A stretch of 64,000 bases of DNA from Punica granatum (Eukaryota > Streptophyta > Magnoliopsida > Myrtales > Lythraceae), in NCBI RefSeq assembly GCF_007655135.1, contig NC_045132.1, positions 24,794,354 through 24,858,353 of the forward strand, read 5' to 3'. The notes beneath the pieces are model-generated. The model made no database searches. It saw nothing but the letters and a program-made list of their open reading frames with translations, and was not told the DNA's origin. This document shows, in pieces, positions 33,628 to 45,927 of this stretch. Position 1 is the stretch's first letter. The number at the start of each line of letters is the position of its first letter. Both the position numbers and the translations under genes were made by a program.

Positions 33628-34860
33628 GAGAAGTAATTTGGAGAAGTTTGTTGGCTCGAATCGGCTTACACCGAACACAAGTATGCTGGAGTACGGAATT
33701 TCGTTGGATATCCTCTCTTCGAGACAAGAAGCTTGATGTGATTTGCCTAAAATTACTTTGGACACACTACATTTACAGCATATGGCGAGAGAGGAACGCT
33801 AGAATCTATCAAGGACAAGCCGCATCTACAGCGGCTATGGTTCGAAAGATCTTTGCAGATGTAAAAGCAAAGTTATATGTGCTCCCCCGTTTCTCTCACA
33901 AAATTGTAAACTCTGTCATAGTCCATCACATCTTTTACCCTCCTGATAGTGCTAATAGTTAATCAATTTTCTCTTGAGGTGTAGACTGGGAGTTATTTGA
34001 TGTTGTTGATGATGTACTGGGTAAATGGTCTCTTGATGTAAACCCTTTTGATTAATAAAAGTCTCTACCATTTATCCAAAAAATTACAATATTGAAATAG
34101 TAAGGACCTCAGAAAAAAAATAATCCAAGTAAGTTAATCTAAGTATTCATACAATTTAGAAAGAAATATATCTTTTCAAATTCAATTAATAAAAAGTATT
34201 TTATTTTTCATTTTTCAATTGTACAAATGCTTAATTATATTCTTGAAAACGTAATTGGATTATTTTGAAAATTGATTGAAGAATTCGTATAATTTAGGAA
34301 TAAATATAAAATTTTCACATTCAATTAATTTAAATTATTTTCTTTATCCAATTTTCAATGCTACGAATGCTTCATTATATTCTCAAAACATTAATTGTAA
34401 TATTTAAAAGGCTATTACAAGTATTATGTTAATATTAGATCCAATTACAAATTAAAAGTGTTGCTGAACAATTTATTTATTTATTTAAAAGTTGATAAAA
34501 TGAATGGAATAAACTTAAATTCTATTCTATTAAATTTTCTTAAAGTTGAAATATTTGAATTACATAAGTGATTTATTCATAAAAAATGTAAATCAAAATA
34601 TCTTCTACAATTTTGATATTGAAAATTAAGAATCTTCTCTACGCTCATTAATGCATCATATTAAATACACTAAAATAGAAAAAATAAAACAAGTAAATTA
34701 ATCTAATAATTTTCAATTCCACGAGCCTAAATATATTCTTGAAATCAAATTTAATTTTCAGTTTAAAAAATAATGAAATATTTCTCGAAAATTTTCACAC
34801 AAGTAATTTTACATACATTATGGAAATCTTCTCTACCCTCTTTAATGCATCATAAGATTA
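33326..34860. repeat. AT-rich array at the left edge of unit B
   Basis: The same repeat units as 1-2340 (AAGTATTATGTTAATATTA, TCCCTACCCTCTTTAATGCA, ATTCTTGAAATC words), about two units long, interrupted by a truncated LINE. Its presence at the start of both units argues that the duplicated segment begins within this array. Confidence 0.75.
33628..34081 (+). mobile_element. 5'-truncated LINE (L1 type)
   Basis: A 454-bp insertion flanked by an exact 13-bp duplication AATTACAATATTG (33615-33627 and 34082-34094). The plus frame 33648-33962 encodes the far C-terminal part of a plant LINE polyprotein (zinc-binding reverse-transcriptase region, recognisable as YSIWRERNARIYQG). It is followed by a 3' UTR with ATTAATAAA-like signal (about 34050) and a short A tail. 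The related array unit in A lacks it. Confidence 0.9.
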
Positions 34861-37800
34861 ATCCATACTGTTCATGTAAAATTTATTGTAAGGTGCAGTT
34901 GGTTTGCCGCGCGCCATTCATATTGGAAGCTTCTTGCAATACCTTTAAAAGGAGTTTGTGGGTTCGTTACAATTGAGAATAAGATTACTAGCTATTCCGT
35001 GCTTCGATGTGTTGAGACGACAAAGGTCGACTGTACAATGTGATGCTCAATTAGATATTTTCACGAAAAGCATATCGCATCCAACTTATATCTTACTTTA
35101 TGCATTCGTTTGCAAAGTACAGTACATTCAAGGAACTGTTAGAGCCGCCCTAGTACATCACGATACATGGCGTATTGAACCGAACCGCGCGAAAATATCC
35201 CATCTCATCCGCCTTGGTCCCCACCTATTTGGAACAACAATAGGCAAATAATTAAGATCAAGGCGAGGAGGTGATGTCGATATTTCTCTAGATGGATATA
35301 CTGTATGGGACTCCCTGCCCCGTCACGCCGGATTTCGAGAATGGCTTGAGAAGCTCATACGGCATAACCCCAGCCCCATTCCTGTTCTTCAACTTCATAT
35401 CCTGGTTCCTCGCGTCGATGATCCCCTCGATCTCCTTTAATCTCCCATTGAACCTCTCAAAAGCTGCATTTATTATCGGGTCCTCCTTCCATGTCGCCTC
35501 GGCATTTTCACCCAGGTATTCCTCATCCGGTGAGTGGTTGGAAAGCACATCCAGGACGGCCATCACCTGATGAAAATGTAAATAATTTGTTGTCACAAAA
35601 AATGTAATTACGTGCACTCGGTCACACGAAGAAATCACATGATTTATCATCACCTTCGTTGCTTGCATCTGTGAGGGAAAACACTTCAAGAGGGAGGCCT
35701 CGGGCTTGTCCATGAACTCCTTCAGCTCTGGCTCCGTGGGGTCCTCAAGGGGTATTTTTGTCCTCGCGATGGTCGGCCGGTTTGGGAAGTAGCCGCCATA
35801 GTGGTACTGCCCGAAGTTCACGGACGCATGGTGGCCCGACGTCACCCACGCTATAGTGGTGACGATCTGGATAAGGTTATTGGTGGTCTTCAGCTCTGGC
35901 CACCCAGCAGCATCCCTCTTGTCACCGTGGCCAACGTTTCGGACCTCTTCCCACCACGCCTGCAGCTCCTGGTCGGACTGCACAAGGCTAGAATCCTGGT
36001 AGTAGTGATTGACGTGGTCGGTGACCCACTCCTTTAGGCTATCCCATATGAGAAGGCCGTCGTTGGCAAAGGGATAGTCTTCAATCGCCAGCTTCAGGCC
36101 GTGTGGTGCCGACGGATCTTCCACCGCCAATCCTCTGTCGATCAGCCAAAGAGAGACTTTCCATGTATTAGTAGACATAAATTCATGTGCCCAATCCCAG
36201 AATTATTGCAAATCCAACTACATTGAAATTAAGTTAGCTGTTAACGATGTGGAAGGACGATGCTGAAAACGTGAAGGATCGATATAACATAATTCCTAAA
36301 AACGTGTGCATTTATAGTTCATCGTGAGCTCCATGGATTGATTCATCCCTACCTGTTAATCAAGTCATTAGGCAAGGCTTGCAAGTCAAACTGCCACAGT
36401 TGATCGTAGGCCACAGAACTGAGTTCAATGGAATACTTGCCAGGGGAGAAGCAACTCTCGATGATTCCATCAGCGTTGATGAGGTGTCCACGGGCGAGGG
36501 CATTGATTTCCATTGTGTACCGAAAATGCGGGTGCAGCAGCTTGTATATAGGGTGCATCACGCTGAGCTGTCGGTTGGCTGCGATTATGTATGGTTCAGT
36601 GCAGCAATGTGTTCGCAACCTGAAACAGATCACCCGCTTTTGGTATCAGCTAAATTTGTTCAGGGTTGGTCTGCACAATCATAGATCTTATGTTGGTCGA
36701 CATTGGGTGGTATACATATAACTGGAAGCATACCAGTGGCTAACGAGTTGGTGGACTCCTGAGTCATGAGCGAGCACAAGAGCCTTGGCAAGCCGCCAGA
36801 GCCAGCAACCGGTGGCGTGAGATGCAGGGGTAAAAACTTCCCTCCACTGTGGCTTTCCGTCCATCTGCAGTCTAGTTAGCTCTATAGCTACGGGCCTTAG
36901 CGTGCAATCCGGGGTCAAAAAGAACAGCGTTCTTGATCCATAGAGTGTTGTGCCTTTGAGTTGTCTTGCTTTGCTCACATATGGGAGTAGCAGATCATGG
37001 TAGTCCAGAACAAACAGCTTCTTCTGCTTTATCGCCTGCAAACCCGACCAATCCCGAGTTAGTTAGTATAGAAACAATTGACAGTAGAGAGTTCTATTCT
37101 TTCCCTTGGTTCTGCTGAAAGTACCTCGTCTACTGTCAGGAATCCTTTGATTTCCAGTTCGATGATCTCTGAGGTGATTGCCGACTCTGCTGGACCGTAG
37201 ACCGATGGGTCAAGCTTACTCTTCATGGGCCACTCCTGGATATATTTTTAGGCGGAGCTTTAGAAAGTCGACGAAGTTATATATTGTCTATAATACCGGA
37301 TTTTGTATGAATTGTTATATGAATGTGATCACTGATATTTATTACCGTGACCAACTGTATGGTGTAAGGGTTGATGCCGGCAAGTGTCTGTCGGCTGAAC
37401 TCCTCATCCCTAAACCAGAAGAAACTGTCTCCTGCACGGTCCAACAGGAGTGGATTTATCAGAAAATTCGATATATTTCCTGAATATCGCCATATTCATG
37501 CACCGGGATGAATAGGATTGTTTCTTACGTAGCATTGTCTCTGGGGTTTCGAATCGCAGGACATTTTTGGTTGCGTCTTCGATGGCCTTAACTAGTCTCG
37601 GGAGGAGGTCTGAGAAGCCTTTTGTTGGCAGATGGGGCAATGTCACGCCTTCATTGAAGAGCTCATCAATGGCAGTGAAGTAAGGGAAGGGGATGTCAGT
37701 ATCGATTATCGCCGACTCCAGGGAAGGCACCAAGGCGTGCAAGACCGAATAGACCGTCTTGGCAGAGAATGTCAGGTTCTTCACCTCCGAGAATGCCTCG

Positions 37801-39929
37801 TCCCTCGGTACATAAATATTGAGGCTCTTCGACTCTGATTCCGGGTCTACACAAATACATAATACCATATTATTACATATTAATAATTATGAATATAGAC
37901 TATTTACATCCTATTATATTATATAGTTTTCTATAGAATATTATTTTAATATATTATTGTCGAAGTTTGTTTGTCATTCAACAAACGTATATATGTCAGC
38001 ATCACCATGAAATGTTCACCGAGGTGTAGGCGGAGCTCAAGGGTAATTGTATCCATTCAGATCCTATTACGAACAATAAATGAAAAACTACTGCTCGATC
38101 AAGGAAGTGAAGTTTCGGCTTGGATATTTCGGGTAACTGATCTAATATGAGTCTCGTTCTCCACTGCTCATTACGGGGCTAATCCGCTAGGAACTCCTTT
38201 TTTCTTCGACTCGATAGTTATGAAACAATCGAAGCCAAATATTCATTTTCAATGGCAAAGGTATGAAAATCCAGACGAGTTGAGTTGCCTCAACGCGGGG
38301 CCCCCGACGTCTGATGATCCAAAGCTTAATATAAAGTAAGTCTTTTATCTTATCAAATGGTCCCTCTTAATTTAATGATATGATTGGAAATTTCGAACGG
38401 ACGGATATTGTCATGTGTATGCATGGTATGCATTACAGGCTTACCCGTTTTGCACAGAGGTCGCCCGGTTCTGCAACGTCAAGGGTAAGGGAACTTTTTA
38501 CCGCCGAGCACTGGTCGTTTCTTGTCCGAGCTGCTGTCGGGGTCCCCGACGTCGTTGTACACGTCATAGTCGTATATCCTCTCATACGTCTTCCTCTCCC
38601 CTTGCCCGTTCCCTCTCAGCACCTTCAGCTCCTCCTCCCTTAGCCTCCTCAGCCCGTCCGGCGTGTCCGAGGGCAAGTACAACTGCAGTATCGCGCCGGT
38701 TCCATCAAGAGAACCCAAGTCAGGGCGCCCCAAAATATCTTAACTATTCATGCGGTGCGTTCTAGCTAATTAGCCGACAAAATGTCAATCCATCGTTCAA
38801 TTCAAAGTGTGGTACCATATTATTCTTTTGTTTGGAACGACTTGAAGTGGTACCGCATTCCTTTATAAACATATGAAAATCCAAACAAACTTTATCACAT
38901 CTCTCAGAAAACTTGTTTTCCCATGAAACGTATATCATCTCCAAATTCAACATAATTCATTAATGAAATGTATTTTCGCAATTTCACCCCTAAAAAAAAG
39001 TACTTTCATAAATATATATATATATATATATATATGAATTTACATCGCGTCATATCTATAATTAAATAAATAAATTCTTAACGGATTCAAAAGTTATGAC
39101 TCGTTTAGTAAATATCAGGCTGACCTTATTCATGAAGAAGACCCTTTTCTTAGGGTCATCGAACTTGGAGCACACCCAGGATGAACAACTTATGGTAACC
39201 GGGCCATCGGGGAGCCCGTTGACGACTATGTCTCGCAGGAACATCTCCTTGTGGTGCTCATTCTCCACGAGGACCGCTCCCACTTCCCCGAAGTCATCCC
39301 TGACCTTGAACTCGCACTCGTACTTCACCTCGTTCTCTTTCTGCTCCGTCTTGTGCGCATAGCCCTTGATCGTCGGTTTCTCCAATCCCGTTGCTTCAGT
39401 GGAAAATAGAAGCGCAATTAGCTAAAGAAGGAAAATTAATCGAGCGTATTATGACTGTACCCGGTGATATCAGGAAGACAGTAACTAGGTTTCAAAGTTA
39501 TACTATACATTATTCGCCCAAAAAAAGTTAATTATACATTTCCACTTTTCAGGATTCACGAAGAAAAATGCGTAAATTTCCTTAATCCCCACATCACTTC
39601 TTTTACAAGATTCTTCCTCTTCTGGCAGATAATACGATAGAGTGTTGTTTTTTTCTACAGTTAAAGACAAAAAAATTTTTAAAAAAAAGTATTTTGGGTT
39701 TCCCTTAGGGACCACACCTACGTACGAATACTTTTCTACAGTGTACAATGTTGTATTTTTGGAGTATGTTTTTAATTTTTTAAGATATTATTAACAGATA
39801 TATCACATAAACTGTATTATAATACGCAATAAAAAAATATATAGTTTTCTTCTTGAGAAAAAAAAATATATAATTTTTAAATAAGATTATGTCATAAATT
39901 TATAACTACTTAAAATGATATGTTTCACG

Positions 39930-40107
39930 ATAGCAAACTACAATTGTATCTTTTTTCTTGATGTTCATTCAATCTTCCTTTGTAGTTTGTCCGATGGATT
40001 AACTGTTTGTTTCCGCTCTTGTAATTTCTAATCGGGCATTTTACCTGTATCCGTTTTTGCTATGGATTAATAAAGGGTCCACTTATCTTGATAAAAAAAA
40101 AAAAGAA
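39930..40107 (+). mobile_element. Short LINE 3' end in LOX-B intron 1
   Basis: A 178-bp insertion with an exact 13-bp duplication GATATGTTTCACG (39917-39929 and 40108-40120). LOX-A has one copy of this site (near 10917). It ends GGATTAATAAAGGG...CTTATCTTGAT plus an A-rich tail, as expected of a strongly 5'-truncated LINE 3' UTR. Inserted after the duplication. Confidence 0.88.
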
Positions 40108-40575
40108 GATATGTTTCACGTTTATTATTTATAATATGATGATAATGGATTGAGTTATTAAATCTCACAATATACTATATAAATAACATCTTATCTTATC
40201 AAAATATTTATAAAACAAAAAATTCATGAATTATCATTTGAAAATTCAAAATTTTAAAAAAAAAATTATGCAATTAAATCTAAAATATTATAATATTATA
40301 CTGTAAATAACCATATCTATCCAAAAATAGAGAAAATTCGTAATTTATTAAAAAATATAAAAACTGATTAAAAATCATAAACTCAAGATTTATTTAATAG
40401 TATGTAGATAATAAAATTATATTAGAAAATTCAAACTATATTATGTTAAAATATTCATGATTTATTAAATATTTTGTGACTAATATCATCTCATTAGAAA
40501 AAAATAAACATATCATCTTTTATATCTAGATCTTATCAGATATTATTATTTATTTAAAATGATAAAATTATACCA

Positions 40576-40756
40576 ATGTTGGTTGATTCAAGCGGTTTGG
40601 CGTTTGTTCCGCTTAAGCAAGGTTTCAAGTTCGAATCCTTGTGACCACAGAAAATCGGCGTTGGAAGAACTTTACCCCTTAATGGGCTGACCATGCTCGA
40701 CAGGATTAATTGGAGCCCAATTGGACTTCAAGATACCGAGGTTCACATAAAAAAAA
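40576..40756 (+). mobile_element. tRNA-related SINE (family 2), orthologue of 12989
   Basis: Same element and same position as 12989-13169 in LOX-A. The head GTTGGTTGATTCAAGCGG and B box TTTCAAGTTCGAATCC are closer to a tRNA consensus than in copy A. Confidence 0.8.
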
Positions 40757-43397
40757 TGATAAAATTACAATTCATTAAAAATTATTAAAAAAGCCAAAAA
40801 AACCCGTGAAAAATTTATTAGGCAATCGGGCTTTCTAAGGCCATCAGGACGGGATCACCATAACTCCTTTTTCGTGCGTATATTGCTAAGAAAAGGAGAA
40901 GAGTAAATTTTTATGATGCAAAATAAGTATGTGTATATCATATTAATCCAAAATATAAACTCCAATTAAGGAGCATTTTCTAAATAAGGTTTGCACTAAT
41001 TACACTAAAATTACAGCATTTTTAATGGTTTTGATAATCATTTCTTTGCTTAGTGAATTTTCATTCGGTGAAAATCGTATAAATCTTTGCTATATATATA
41101 TATATCTTGATGAGCTACTTACTAGGGTCAAGCTCTGAGCTAACAAGCTCAAGGAGAAGGGTTTTCCCCATCAAATCAGTAATAACATCGAGCCCCCGGT
41201 TTATCCCGAGCTCATATAGTGCCCCACCCGTCGGCGGTGTCACAGTTACCACCGCTTTGACAGTGGATGTCGTTGTTGCATTCTCAGCAGCGGTCACTAT
41301 AGCTCTGATGTTCCCCGGGGCAAACCCTGGTCGAGCTGCCTTGCGGTCATCCGCTTTGACAGGGGATGAGTGAACTTGTGGCTTCAACATCATATTTCTA
41401 TCTTTGGGTGATGGCAATGAGATTCAACCTCTGACTAGATTAGAGGTTTTAGAGGTTACTTGGGGCTGTGAAGTGGCGAAGCAAATCCTTCCGTTATATA
41501 TATAGAGAGGGGGGCAAGAAAGAAATTTAATTAGTGCATTGGATAAACTTTAAGTATCTAATTTATTAGGGCACTTCTTTTTTCTTTTGGGCAGGAATTT
41601 ACGACACGTTTTTATCACCGTGCACGAGATCGAGAATTGATTTATGGCTGAAGATTCAACATAGCAAGAGTCCTATTTCTTCTTTCTTGCGTCCTATATT
41701 GACTTGCTTCGACTTATATGTACTTATATTAACTACATGCACCTCATTTATAATATCAAGATCCCGCCCACGCGCATAACTCGTTGATGATACTGAGGTT
41801 CCGGTTATCACAATCAACTCTCTTGAGCTCGATTTGCTGTCCGTTGGCTTCATACGAGGCTGGAGCGTTAACTTTCATGTCCCATTCAAAGAGACCATAT
41901 ATATGTATCCCTCAATGTAAATCTATTCCGCCATTGCTCTATGTAATACCGTTCTAGCCGGAGATCATGGATCATTCAGGCTATGGTGGATTGATTTTTA
42001 TTTTTATTTTGTAACACTGATGTATATTAAGCTATGTACTAATTAGGACGTGTTAATTTATGAATTATGAACAAGTATGGAATTCTCTTTACCGTTTGAA
42101 GGGTATAAAATTATCATCGACTAAGACCCTCTTCCATTTCCTATTTAATTAATTGGAAAGATTGAAGTTAAAGAAAGATGACAAAAATGTACAATTTGGT
42201 TTATCCTTTCAATTTATAAGACCCAGTCTTTTGTGAATTAAAAAGATAGCATCAGACCAATGTGAGATTATTTAAATAGTTCGATACTTATTTTTTTTAA
42301 GTAACATTTCGAGTTTGATTTTTGTGAATAAAGACAATCCACGCTAGAAGAATTTTACCCTTTAGCGAGTCGATACGGCTCAATTGAAGTAGTTAGCGTC
42401 TATTAAAATTCCGGATATAAGGGAAAAAAAAGGATGCCATGAGCTATAAAAAAAAAAGGTGCGTGCAATTGGTCGGGATGAGTAGGTCTCTGATCTTGAC
42501 AATTAATTAATTAATTAAAAAAGAAAGGTGTAATCATCAGCTGAAGAGCATCCAATCACGTTGCCGTGTATATGGTTAAAGAATCGATCTATCTTCGTCC
42601 ACAACAATTACAATGTTTGCGTGGATAGCATGTTTTGATTAGAAATTTTTGCTGCATGGGGGGATCGATGCGGTGCCAGAGAATTATAAATCACGTGTTT
42701 TCATTGAGATTTCAGCATTACGGATCAATTTAATTATTACACATCATGAGCCTAAACATAGTCAAAAGAATTAATTATTAATTCTTTCGGAAGTACTGCC
42801 AAAGTATTGGCGAGTTTGCCGTGTTATGCGTGGATGGCTAAAAAATGCTTCGCCAGCTGTCTCAGATTGACCGCAATTCATTCCCAAAAAAAAAAAAACG
42901 TGGTAAATATATGCTACTCGTGTTTATATATATAGGTGTGTACATGTATATATGTATATTTATTATAGTACTGTTCTGTTCACGGCCATTTATGTTATTA
43001 TTTTGAAATATGAAAGGAGTCTACAATAAGCAGATACCGATCTTTTTTAATCACTTGGTTGAAAAGTCAAAGTATGATAATAGACAAATCTGAAGTGATA
43101 TATACTAACCCAAAACTTGATCGTGCTACTCTGCAAGATTTATTAAACTTTACTTTAGAAGGTCCTTTTTTTTAAGCGGTTCATTATATTTTTTATTATA
43201 AATTATTCATTATTTTATATCATAAATGTACCATGTATAGTATGTTATTTACATATTCGTATCTATATGCGAAAACTACATGCGTATTTGTTTATATTCA
43301 TTTTTGTTTGTCATACTAAAATGAGTTAATTTAATGATTTCAAAAGTTATTGGGCAGAAGATATATTGATCTAACGTAAATGAGTTCATAACTCTAA

Positions 43398-43556
43398 GGG
43401 ATTTGGCCTAGTGGTTAATGAGCACCCAAGTTTGCTCTGAGACCCGGGTTCGAATCCCCTTGGGGCCACCGGAGCGCCTTTGGCGTGATTACCCGCTCCA
43501 TGCGTCGCCGGGGGTTCACCAGGGATTAGTCGGGCGAAGCCTGGACAAAAAAAAAT
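43398..43556 (+). mobile_element. tRNA-derived SINE (family 3), unit B only
   Basis: The head carries a near-consensus A box (TGGCCTAGTGG) and B box (GGTTCGAATCC), followed by a GC-rich body ending GCGAAGCCTGGACA and an A run. It lies where unit A (24240-24300) has none. It is the best-preserved SINE here, consistent with recent insertion. A clear target duplication was not found. Confidence 0.75.
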
Positions 43557-43816
43557 TTCAAAGATGGTTTAAAACATACAGAATAATACATTAAAATAAT
43601 TATAAATTTAAATTTTTGACAATGTAAGTAGCACGTGCTCGATTTCAAAATTAACTTTTCAGGATATACTTGAAAGGGAAGGAGAAAAATATATGAAAAT
43701 TATAATCAAATATATTCGAAAGGAATAGACGGTCAAATGTAATCAAACATATTTGTTTTTTTTTCCTTTTATTTTTTGGAGTAAATTGCCTCACTGATTG
43801 AAAAAGTGGAGACCAG

Positions 43817-45338
43817 TAGGCTCGTACGAGTCCGGATATCCCTTTTTTTTGCAATATCCGCGCTCTACCCTGTAAGGAATAGATTTTAAGATTTTAGAAC
43901 CGGACCCCACCCCGTTGAGTCCTTGAACCTACCTGAAACCTATATTATACCACAGGTTCCGGGTATCCTATTAGAACTTGTAAACAGAACAATACAGAGA
44001 AGACCATAGAACACCACACGAAACCATAGAGGCACAACCACAGTACTCGGCAATTCACACAATAGGTAACCAATACACCACAAACCACATAAGAAGATGT
44101 ATACAGTCAAATTGAACCTCAAAGAGAAGCAACAGTTGGCACCAGCCATACCACAACACTAGACTCGAATCGAACCTCAAAGCAAAGCTAATGCCGGCGC
44201 CGCACTTGAGGAGAAAAAGCAGCAGTCATTCGAAGCTCAAAATCCAGCGAATAAGCAAAAGGATAAGCAACAGTTGTGGTCGTCAATTGGAAATTTGGAA
44301 CGAAAGGGGACGGGAGAAGGAGAAGGGAAAAGAGTTGTACCGTACTCTTTGTCGTCGAAAGGAGAACGATGGAGTCGAGAAAGGGGGAAGAGAATGGAAA
44401 AGACTGAATGATAGAGAGAAGAGCGATAGAATAAGGTTCGGTTTCACCTTTTAAAAAAAAATTAGTGACCATATTATCCGGGTTTCGGTTCCGGTTCTGG
44501 GTACCCTTATACAAAACCAAAATCGATTTTCACCGGTTCCTTATTTCAATACTCAAACTCTATCATATTTCTAATACGAGCTACCCAGACCCCATCATAA
44601 CGGGTAGGTTCCGACCGATTCCGATTGTATCCGGTATTTGTGCACACCCCTACGACAAACCACACAAGCAGGTGCATGCAGTCGAATTGAACCTCAAAGA
44701 GAAGCAACAGTCGGCACCAACCACACCACACTACAAACCACAACACTAGCCTCGAATCGAACATCAAAGCGAAGCTACTGCCAATACCACACCTGAGGAG
44801 AAGAAGCAACAGTCATTCGAAACTCAAAATTCAGCGAATAAGCAAATGGAGAGGCAACAGTTATCACCATTGATTGGAAATTTGAAACGGAATGGGATGG
44901 GAGAGGGAGAAGGAGAAGGAGAAGGGGGAGGGGGAGGGGAGTCGTACCGTACTCCCCGTTTTCGGAAGGAGAACAATGGAGTTGAGTCGAAGACAGTCCC
45001 AGGGGAGTCGTACAGCTTGTGCTTATCGGGAGGAAAACGATAGAGTCGAGAAAGGGAGAATAGAATAGAGAAAACTGAAGAGATGGAGAGAAGAACGATA
45101 TGATAGGGTTAGGTTTCACAATTTTTTTTTAAAATTAGTGGCTATATTATTAGGGTTCGGTATCGATTCCGGCTCCTGTTCATGATACCCTATATGCAAG
45201 AATCAGAATCGATTTTCACTAGTTTCTTATTTCAACATTCGAATCATATCCCATTTTCCATACGAGCTATCAAAACCCTATATTAACATATAGGTTTTGA
45301 CCTATTTTGGATATATCCGATATCCGTGCATTCCCTTA
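43817..45338. mobile_element. Composite hAT-like element upstream of PPR-B
   Basis: The outer ends TAGGCTCG and TTCCCTTA are degraded forms of the TAGGGGTG/CACCCCTA ends of the element at 24825-25404, and the interior shares its 'CCCTGTAAGG' and 'CCACAGGTTCCGGGTA' words. An inner complete right end (CACACCCCTA, near 44643-44652) is followed by a second copy of the interior (44655-45320 resembles 44085-44650), so two elements lie in tandem or one duplicated internally. Flanking GGAGACCAG and GGAGCAG are a possible eroded target duplication. ORFs inside are chance. Confidence 0.65.
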
Positions 45339-45364
45339 GGGAGCAGCACAGTTTACATCATTGA

Positions 45365-45661
45365 TGGTGTGTTTGGTTTTTTAAAAATTTTCAACTCAAC
45401 TCAACTCAACTCCACTTATTTTCAATTCAACAACACAATCATTACTTTTCTCATTTTTTAATTTTTTTACCATTCAATTTAATTTTTAATATTAAATTCT
45501 TTCAACTATTTATTACTTTTTTCACAATTCGACAACACAATCATTACTTTCTCTCAACTATTCATTACTTTTTCATATTTTTTATCACAATTCAACAATA
45601 CAATCATTATAAATAAATTAAAATCAAAACTAAACTCAATTCAACTAAAAAATCAAACGCA
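45365..45661. mobile_element. Tourist-like MITE upstream of PPR-B
   Basis: It begins TGGTGTGTTTGGTTTTTTA and ends with the complement of TGCGTTTGATTTTTTA. The flanking triplets TGA and TTA are an imperfect 3-bp duplication. The interior is runs of 'CAACTCAACTC' and 'ACAATCATTACTTT'. Unit A lacks it. Confidence 0.65.
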
Positions 45662-45927
45662 TTATAAAACTGTCAACAACCAGTGAGTTGGAGTTCACAT
45701 AAAAGAAGTACGAAGTTTTGTCATTATCGAAAAAAAAGAAGTACGAAGTTTTGTTCCTTCGCCGTGGGCCCCGTCAAGTACTTTCTATTTCGCATTTTTA
45801 CCCACATTTCTTATGGTAATTTCAATTTTTACCCCTCATAGATTCCGTAATAGATAATCCACAGCAAGAGAAACCAATCAGCATCGCTCCCAGCGCCTGC
45901 TCCCTTGCCTGACGGCGTTCCCCAAAA

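Larger units (their letters stand above)
35288..41417 (-). pseudogene. 13-lipoxygenase LOX2 copy B, nonsense-mutated
   Basis: All ten exons of LOX-A can be traced with the same splice phases: 41417-41123, 39393-39125, 38682-38445, 37846-37529, 37431-37346, 37235-37125, 37035-36734, 36619-36353, 36134-35654, 35566-35288. Two lesions stand out. In exon 3 the Arg codon CGA of the [11 protein letters not shown] motif is TGA (38481-38479), stopping translation at residue 255, after the PLAT domain and before every iron ligand. In exon 1, 99 bases (33 codons) of the transit-peptide region are missing relative to copy A, in frame. The remaining exons are well kept, including the iron-ligand motifs and YSISI end, so inactivation looks recent. 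Readthrough or a base error would restore an 881-residue protein. A TATA run is at 41495-41504. Confidence 0.9.

Noticed and set aside
3922..43556. Possible tRNA genes at the A/B-box pairs
   Set aside because: None folds as a full cloverleaf and all continue into repeated tRNA-unrelated bodies, so they are SINE heads.
44188..45119. ORFs of 87-114 codons in the composite hAT-like element
   Set aside because: They occur in both internal repeat copies in several frames and show no transposase motifs (no RW or hAT dimerisation signature).
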